Source: Candidatus Altarchaeum sp. (lineage in GTDB: Archaea; Altiarchaeota; Altiarchaeia; Altiarchaeales; Altiarchaeaceae). Taken from it: a stretch of 18,123 bases of DNA. Position 1 is the stretch's first letter. The number at the start of each line of letters is the position of its first letter. Positions 13,507 through 18,123 of this stretch are shown piece by piece. The translations under genes and the position numbers were made by a program. The stretch lies in assembly GCA_018260755.1 (NCBI GenBank), contig JAGTWP010000026.1, positions 1-18,123 of the forward strand, given 5' to 3'. Below the pieces are notes generated by a model that worked only from the letters and a program-made list of their open reading frames with translations, did no database searches and had not been told where the DNA came from.

Positions 13507-14907
13507 TTATTTTAAAAAATTTAATACCCCTCTTCCCGCAAGTACTCCTGTTGCCGATGCATTAATTATATCTCTACTTAATCCCGCCCCGTCTCCCGCC
13601 GCAAATAAATTTTTAACCGATGTCTGCATTGCTTTGTCAACTTCAACCCGCATCGCATAAAATTTAATCTCAGGAGCATAAAGTAATATTGAATCACTTG
13701 CCACACCTGGAATGACTGCATTTAATTTTTCCAGCCCTTCCAAAATATCCGCAAGAATTCTGTGCGAGAGAGCCATTGCCAGATTACTCGGCGTAACATC
13801 TTTAAGTGTCGGTTCAACAAAACTTCTCTTTAATCGTTCCGGTGTTGACCTTCTTCCCCTTCTCAAATCACCAAGTCGCTGAATTAACGGCCTTCCTCCG
13901 CCAAGCAAGGTTGCCGTATGAGCGCATAATTCCCCGTAAAGAGTTGTATTTTCCAGTGGTTCCGTTAAATTTATTCTGACCAAAAAAGCAAAATTTGTGT
14001 TCTGTGATTTTTCATTTAGTAAAGAATGCCCGTTAACGCAGACAAAATTTTTATAGTTTTCTTTGACAACAAAGCCGTGATGATTCGTACAAAAGGTCCT
14101 GACAAAGTCCCCGTATTGCTGCGTCCATAACTGAAATTTCGGATCCCTGTTAATGCTTATTATGTCATCCATAATAATTGCCGGCACCTCAATCCTTACC
14201 CCAATATCTATTGCTCCATATTTAGCAGAAATTTTGTGCGCATTTATTACTTTTGAAGTAAATCCAACGCCTATCCTTCCGGGACACAGAATTGTCAGGT
14301 CGGAAAAAATTTTTCTGTCATTATATAATATAACACCTTTACAGATATTGTCTTCAACAAGCAAATCCCCTACTTCCTCATCTGTTAAAATTTCAACACC
14401 CTTCTTTTTCAGCTCATCTGCAAAATTTTTTATAACCTTTGTTGCTCCGTCACTGCCCATATGTCTCTGCTGAATGTCAACAAAATTTACTCCAACACTT
14501 GCCGATTTTTTCTTCAGTTCGTCAATTTTTTCTTTATCGGTTCCAAACTTTTTTTTCGGTGCTCCGAATTTAAGATAAATTTCATCAACATAGTTTACAA
14601 GTTTCCATGCATCATTTCTGTCTTTTGTAAATTCCTCTAAATTTCCGCCTATGTCAGGCCTTAAATTTAACAAACCATCGGAAAATGTTCCAGCACCTCC
14701 GACACCGCACATAATATCACAGGTTTCGCAATTTGTGCATTTTCCGGTTTCTTTCATAGGACATCTTCTTTTTTCAACAGATCTTCCCTTGTCAATAATT
14801 AAAATGGATTTTTCTTTTCCGCTTTTGCATAATTCATAAGCGGCAAACATTCCTGCGGGACCTGCACCTATAATTATTACATCATATTTGTCTTTTTGCA
14901 TTTGCAT
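13507..14907 (-). CDS. FAD-dependent dehydrogenase, COG2509 family
   Basis: A 466-aa flavoprotein. The N-terminal Rossmann loop is VIIIGAGPAGMFAAYEL (10-26), followed by IIDKG. A cysteine cluster RRCPMKETGKCTNCETCDIM leads into GVGGAGTFSDG, the hallmark of COG2509. A second FAD-binding block lies at the C-terminus (NLFAAGDGAGLSRDIINASATG). Members are predicted oxidoreductases of unknown substrate. The Cys cluster could be redox-active or bind a metal. The start is ATG 14907. A second ATG two codons later is equally possible. It is followed at 9 bp by glycogen synthase. Confidence 0.87.
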   Translation of the reverse strand: MQMQKDKYDVIIIGAGPAGMFAAYELCKSGKEKSILIIDKGRSVEKRRCPMKETGKCTNCETCDIMCGVGGAGTFSDGLLNLRPDIGGNLEEFTKDRNDAWKLVNYVDEIYLKFGAPKKKFGTDKEKIDELKKKSASVGVNFVDIQQRHMGSDGATKVIKNFADELKKKGVEILTDEEVGDLLVEDNICKGVILYNDRKIFSDLTILCPGRIGVGFTSKVINAHKISAKYGAIDIGVRIEVPAIIMDDIISINRDPKFQLWTQQYGDFVRTFCTNHHGFVVKENYKNFVCVNGHSLLNEKSQNTNFAFLVRINLTEPLENTTLYGELCAHTATLLGGGRPLIQRLGDLRRGRRSTPERLKRSFVEPTLKDVTPSNLAMALSHRILADILEGLEKLNAVIPGVASDSILLYAPEIKFYAMRVEVDKAMQTSVKNLFAAGDGAGLSRDIINASATGVLAGRGVLNFLK

Positions 14908-14916
14908 TTTAAAGTA

Positions 14917-14950
14917 TATTTTACATTTAAAAATATTTTACATTTAAAAC
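14917..14950. repeat. Two 17-bp tandem units ahead of the flavoprotein gene
   Basis: TATTTTACATTTAAAA is repeated at 14917-14933 and 14934-14950 with one terminal mismatch. It lies just upstream of the COG2509 start on the minus strand, within the likely promoter. Confidence 0.85.
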
Positions 14951-14962
14951 TAAAAATTTAAG

Positions 14963-15047
14963 CAAAATTTTCATTCTTTTTGAATAAAATTTCCCCTGCC
15001 AGTTTGTTCAGAAATGTTCCCGCGCACGCACTTTCAAAAGCATTATC
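14963..15047 (-). pseudogene. Orphan fragment of nnr 3' region (85-bp direct repeat)
   Basis: This matches 15758-15842 inside nnr in 82 of 85 positions and in the same orientation. Read in the nnr frame it gives DNAFESACAGTFLNKLAGEI, then LFKKNENFA and a stop. All three differences change amino acids (G to K, T to A). The normal nnr ending is missing. It lies 29 bp downstream of the TIR gene stop, so the TIR gene is trapped between nnr and this fragment. Confidence 0.93.
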
Positions 15048-15076
15048 TTTTCAAACAAAGCAAGATTAATGGTGTT

Positions 15077-15541
15077 TTATTCTTGATTAAGAAGGCTTCC
15101 ATTTGGCCACAAACTTATGATTTTAATCTCAATCCCATTTTTCTTTTCTACACTTTCTCTTTTAAAAGGAATATATTCGTAATCCTTTTGAATCATTCCT
15201 AAATCTTTTATTCCTTCCTCAACAAACAGCAACATCTTTTTCTTACTAAAAAAACCGTAACTTATTTCGTGATATATCCACGGAGATGTTATCCATTCAT
15301 CTTTATCATTGTGATACCTTTTTGTAAGAATACCGCAAAAAACATTACTTTTATCTATGTTCGGAAGGATTTTTTCTGTTAATGTTTTTGCTTCCGGTTT
15401 GGCGCCGGTTGTAACTTCAAAATATTTTTCCAATTTGTCTATAATCCAACCTACAATTATTTTATCCCTTTCATCAAAACTATGAGCAACAAATGCTCCA
15501 ATTTTTTCGTTTTTACCTTTCAATTGAGGATGTTTAACCAT
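15077..15541 (-). CDS. Single-domain TIR protein
   Basis: The 154-aa protein is essentially one TIR domain. It opens IGAFVAHSFDERDK (14-27, strand A and the BB-loop Ser/Asp region). It continues with IIDKLEKYFEV, TLTEKILPNIDKSNVFCGILTKRY (about 53-76) and SPWIYHEISYGF (86-97). Glu92 aligns with the NAD-hydrolysing glutamate of TIR enzymes, and KMLLFVEEG supplies the next strand. There is no sensor domain, membrane segment or signal peptide. It is unrelated in detail to the double-TIR protein at 4075-5556, sharing only the fold. It lies downstream of nnr on the same strand, with a 148-bp spacer that could hold its own promoter. A NADase effector role is inferred. Confidence 0.78.
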   Translation of the reverse strand: MVKHPQLKGKNEKIGAFVAHSFDERDKIIVGWIIDKLEKYFEVTTGAKPEAKTLTEKILPNIDKSNVFCGILTKRYHNDKDEWITSPWIYHEISYGFFSKKKMLLFVEEGIKDLGMIQKDYEYIPFKRESVEKKNGIEIKIISLWPNGSLLNQE

Positions 15542-15689
15542 AGTCCTATACTTAAACCCATATTATATTTAATTATACTCTGCCCCCTTTCATTTTCTTA
15601 ATATTTTATCTAAATTTATTTAAATTTTTAAATTTTGAAGGTCCTATAAATTGAAATGCTATGTAAATTAAAAATAAGCAATATTAAAT

Positions 15690-17102
15690 TTAAATTTTTC
15701 CAAACTCCCTACAAAATTTTATTGCCTCCGGAATTGTATCAACCAATTGCATTGCATCAAAATTTTCATTCTTTTTGAATAAAATTTCCCCTGTCAGTCC
15801 GTTCAGAAATGTTCCCGCGCACGCACTTTCAAAAGCATTATCATTCTGAGCATAAATCCCTGCAATAATTCCCGCAAGAACATCACCTGTTCCTCCGACA
15901 GTTAACCGTATGCAGTCCTTTTCATTAAATTTTAATCTTTTTGTATCTGCAATAATGTCGGTTTTTCCTTTAACAACAATCGTTGTGTTATACTTTTCCG
16001 CAAATTTTTGGACAACCTTTGCTTTATTTTCCGTATTTTCATTATACAAATCAACGCCGAATAATGCCTTAAATTCCCCTAGATGCGGAGTTACGATACA
16101 ATGCTCATTTAAAATTTCCGGATTTATTAACTTTAACGCCTCCGCATCAATAACAACCTTCTTTGATTTTTCAATCACCTCACTTATTAAGTCCTTGCTT
16201 GCTTTTAATGAAATTCCGTTTCCAATTGCTACGCAGTCAAATTTTGCATAATCAGCCACTAAATTTTGCAGATATTCTTCGTCCTCACAAGTAATAAAAA
16301 TAACCGTCGGGTCAAAAATCCGTCTCTGAACAAATTTCGGGGTTGCAAGATAAGTCAAATCATTAAATTTTTGCGATGCTTTTGCGGCTAAATAAGAGGC
16401 ACCTACATAATCCTTACTTCCTCCAATAACCAATGTTTTTCCGAAATAGCCCTTATGTTCATCACCTTTATACTCCTTTAAGGCAGTTAAAAAGTCCCCG
16501 ATTCCGCACATCCGCTCAATTTTTTTTGGAATTCCTATGCTTTTGACAATGGCATTGCCTGTTTTTCCAATTTCAAAAGAAACAACTTTGTCAGCGTTAA
16601 ATTGTACTTCATCGTCTCCTGTTGGAATATCAACGGCAAGTTTATAACAATTCAGTTCATTCGCTAATTCGTTTGCTAAATTTACAAGTGACTTTATTGG
16701 TTCCCTTAACTTTCCTTTGCTTCCGACACCGATTAAGGCATCAACAACAGCATCTGGTTTAAATTTTAAAATTTCTTCTTTTAGTTTTTCAATTTCACAG
16801 CGAGCATTTATTGTCTTTATATCCGCAAAATTTTTCAAAATGTCAAAATTTTTCTGATTTTCATAAGTTCTGTTTCCTTTCAAAGAATAAACCAGAATTT
16901 CCTTTCCTTCGGCGAGCAAATGTCTTGCAGCACATAATCCGTCTCCGCCGTTATTTCCTGTTCCGCAGAATATTAAAATTTTGCTAAAATTTTTGCATTC
17001 CTCTGCAACACATCTTCCGGCATTTTCCATTAAAAGTAATGTGTCAATCCCGAAAAATTTTGCATTTAAATCAATACGTTTTGTTTCTTTTTCCAAGTCC
17101 AT
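15690..17102 (-). CDS. nnr: Bifunctional NAD(P)H-hydrate epimerase / ADP-dependent NAD(P)HX dehydratase
   Basis: It repairs damaged hydrated NADH and NADPH. The N-terminal YjeF epimerase domain (about 1-205) has the loop GTGNNGGDGLCAARHL, VVDALIGVGSKGK and VDIPTGDDE with the catalytic Asp. The C-terminal ribokinase-like dehydratase (about 215-470) has GYFGKTLVIGGSKDYVGA, VTPHLGEFKALFG, VVKGKTDII, and the nucleotide-binding GGTGDVLAGIIAGIYA. The 470-aa length is normal for the fused protein. An 85-bp stretch encoding part of the last helices (15758-15842) is duplicated downstream of the neighbouring TIR gene. The nnr gene itself is complete and ends with the usual family tail (LVDTIPEAIKF). 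Confidence 0.92.
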   Translation of the reverse strand: MDLEKETKRIDLNAKFFGIDTLLLMENAGRCVAEECKNFSKILIFCGTGNNGGDGLCAARHLLAEGKEILVYSLKGNRTYENQKNFDILKNFADIKTINARCEIEKLKEEILKFKPDAVVDALIGVGSKGKLREPIKSLVNLANELANELNCYKLAVDIPTGDDEVQFNADKVVSFEIGKTGNAIVKSIGIPKKIERMCGIGDFLTALKEYKGDEHKGYFGKTLVIGGSKDYVGASYLAAKASQKFNDLTYLATPKFVQRRIFDPTVIFITCEDEEYLQNLVADYAKFDCVAIGNGISLKASKDLISEVIEKSKKVVIDAEALKLINPEILNEHCIVTPHLGEFKALFGVDLYNENTENKAKVVQKFAEKYNTTIVVKGKTDIIADTKRLKFNEKDCIRLTVGGTGDVLAGIIAGIYAQNDNAFESACAGTFLNGLTGEILFKKNENFDAMQLVDTIPEAIKFCREFGKI

Positions 17103-17253
17103 TGTAAAAAATTTTCGTTTTGTATTTAAATTATATTTTAATATTTATTGTTAAAATTTATAATTTATTATATCTAAAATTAATTTATTTTAACTAAATT
17201 TTAAAAAAGTAAAATAGATAAAATGAACTCAAAATTTTTAGGTAGGATGGGTG

Positions 17254-17265
17254 TATATATATATA
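17254..17265 (+). repeat. (TA)6 dinucleotide tract at the signal-peptide junction
   Basis: Six TA units lie between an upstream ATG (17223), which opens MNSKFLGRMGVYIY, and the main frame. With six units the ATG frame stops at TGA 17271-17273. With five units it would run straight into the surface-protein frame. It is a candidate slipped-strand switch. Confidence 0.85.
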
Positions 17266-17275
17266 CGCTTTGATT

Positions 17276-18123
17276 ATGGGAAGTTTGTTTTTAAATTTAA
17301 ATTTTGTTTCTGGATGCGAATACGAGGTTTATAGTTGTGAAAGTTGGAATGATTGTAGTGGTGCTAATCCTTCATGTATATGTCAATCAAGTGATCCATA
17401 TTGCGATAATAGTTGCGGACAATGTAGTTGTTCAAGCAATGAAGATTGTGGAGGATATATGTGCAGTAATGGAAAATGTACATCTCAACAAATAGATTTA
17501 TGCCAAGGTGTGAGTTGCCTAAATTATTGTAGTGGAAATATACTATATTATAATGGATATTGCTCTGATGGAAGCTGTTATTATTCATCTATGACATGTC
17601 CTTCGGAACAAACATGTCAAAGCGGAGCATGTGTTGCATCAACAACCTGCACAAATGGACAAACACAATCATGCACAATAAATGGTTGTGCTGGAACTCA
17701 AACCTGTTCCAGCGGACAATGGGGAAGTTGCGTTAAAAATGATATTTGTTGTGGAGTTACCTGTCCTTCGGGACAAACATGTCAAAGTGGACAATGTAGA
17801 AGTAGTAGTTCAGAAACATGTCAAACCAAAGAATCCTCAGATCATCCACGTGTTACTGATTATTCTACCTCTTATGCCTACATAAACAATCTTCAAGTTT
17901 CAGGAAGTGTTAGCAAAGCAATTGCAAAGATTGGAATACAACATACATATCAAGGTGATCTTGTGGTTGATATTGGTTATTCTGGAAAAGAAAAAAGAAT
18001 ATGGAATAGGCAAGGTGGAAGCGCCGATAATATTTACAAAGATTTTGATCTTATGACTTTAGGATTTGCAGAAAGTGATTTTACAACATCTCATAATTGG
18101 TATTTAAAGGTCTATGATGCTGC
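17276..18123 (+). CDS. Cys-rich surface protein (lipoprotein candidate) with proprotein-convertase P-domain, 3' partial
   Basis: The frame is open to the right edge (282 codons seen). Residues 14-182 hold about 30 cysteines in short repeats such as CPSGQTCQSGQC and CTNGQTQSC followed by CAGTQTCSSGQWGSC, as in secreted disulphide-rich surface proteins. From about 205 a P-domain begins: VSKAIAKIGIQHTYQGDLVV, DIGYSGKEKRIW, then FTTSHNWYLKVYDA. The P-domain is a beta-sandwich usually found beside secreted proteases. From ATG 17276 the N-terminus is hydrophobic but lacks positive charge. The better signal, MNSKFLGRMGVYIY from ATG 17223, is out of frame by one TA unit. VSGC at residues 11-14 resembles a lipobox, so the mature protein may be lipid-anchored at that Cys. 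The enzyme or binding partner beyond the window is unknown. Confidence 0.75.
   Translation, partial: MGSLFLNLNFVSGCEYEVYSCESWNDCSGANPSCICQSSDPYCDNSCGQCSCSSNEDCGGYMCSNGKCTSQQIDLCQGVSCLNYCSGNILYYNGYCSDGSCYYSSMTCPSEQTCQSGACVASTTCTNGQTQSCTINGCAGTQTCSSGQWGSCVKNDICCGVTCPSGQTCQSGQCRSSSSETCQTKESSDHPRVTDYSTSYAYINNLQVSGSVSKAIAKIGIQHTYQGDLVVDIGYSGKEKRIWNRQGGSADNIYKDFDLMTLGFAESDFTTSHNWYLKVYDA

Noticed and set aside
14153-14473. Plus-strand ORF of 106 codons inside the flavoprotein gene
   Set aside because: The minus strand clearly encodes COG2509 throughout. This frame has no domain-like pattern.
1-18123. tRNA or rRNA genes
   Set aside because: No GC-rich cloverleaf or T-loop-like GGTTCRA block was found on either strand by eye. 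A tRNAscan run would settle it.

Overview
The window comes from an AT-rich archaeon. The archaeal signature is the gene content: a mevalonate-pathway decarboxylase, the methanofuran enzyme MfnD with a broken mfnF, a PNO1/Dim2-type KH protein, a DUF99 protein, a eukaryote/archaeal-type (GT3) glycogen synthase, a COG2509 flavoprotein, and TATA-like boxes about 25 bp ahead of probably leaderless starts. Methanofuran genes fit a euryarchaeal or Altiarchaeota-like lineage. I cannot fix the lineage from this sequence alone.

Layout. Positions 1-581 hold the 3' end of a secreted beta-helix (NosD-like) protein with a dockerin-like tail. Positions 568-3038 (minus) read mvaD -> mfnD -> mfnF remnant. Positions 3049-5688 form an accessory cassette encoding a double-TIR protein and a 184-aa partner, bounded by a perfect 36-bp direct repeat that is the start of mvaD. 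Positions 5689-7422 hold a minisatellite, the KH protein gene, and a convergent winged-helix/ATP-cone-like regulator. Positions 7364-9991 hold a three-unit TATA repeat, the DUF99 gene, and a PhzE-type chorismate-utilising synthase/amidotransferase fusion. Positions 10031-11615 are a toxin-antitoxin patch: hicB-hicA, then a duplicated 56/57-aa gene convergent with a TacT-like GNAT gene, with a GNAT remnant between the copies. Positions 11671-17102 (minus) read nnr -> single-TIR gene -> nnr fragment -> COG2509 flavoprotein -> glycogen synthase. From 17276 a cysteine-rich, P-domain surface protein gene runs off the right edge.

The most interesting pattern is shared by both TIR loci. Each TIR gene sits between a housekeeping gene (mvaD or nnr) and a directly repeated fragment of that same gene: 36 bp at 100% identity and 85 bp at 96%. 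The GNAT/small-protein locus has a related arrangement, with an accessory gene between a full gene and a copy of that gene's 3' end. No integrase or transposase is visible. This suggests that defence-type genes entered next to core genes by a process that duplicates the neighbour's sequence. The double-TIR protein itself arose by a recent internal duplication of about 498 bp and ends in a PLD-like sensor-type domain whose closing motif recurs in its partner.

Other points: the right-edge lipoprotein candidate has its signal peptide out of frame by exactly one unit of a (TA)6 tract, so it may be phase-variable. Short tandem duplications (13, 17, 23, 26 and 33 bp) occur repeatedly across the window. 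No tRNA, rRNA, CRISPR array or intact transposase was seen.
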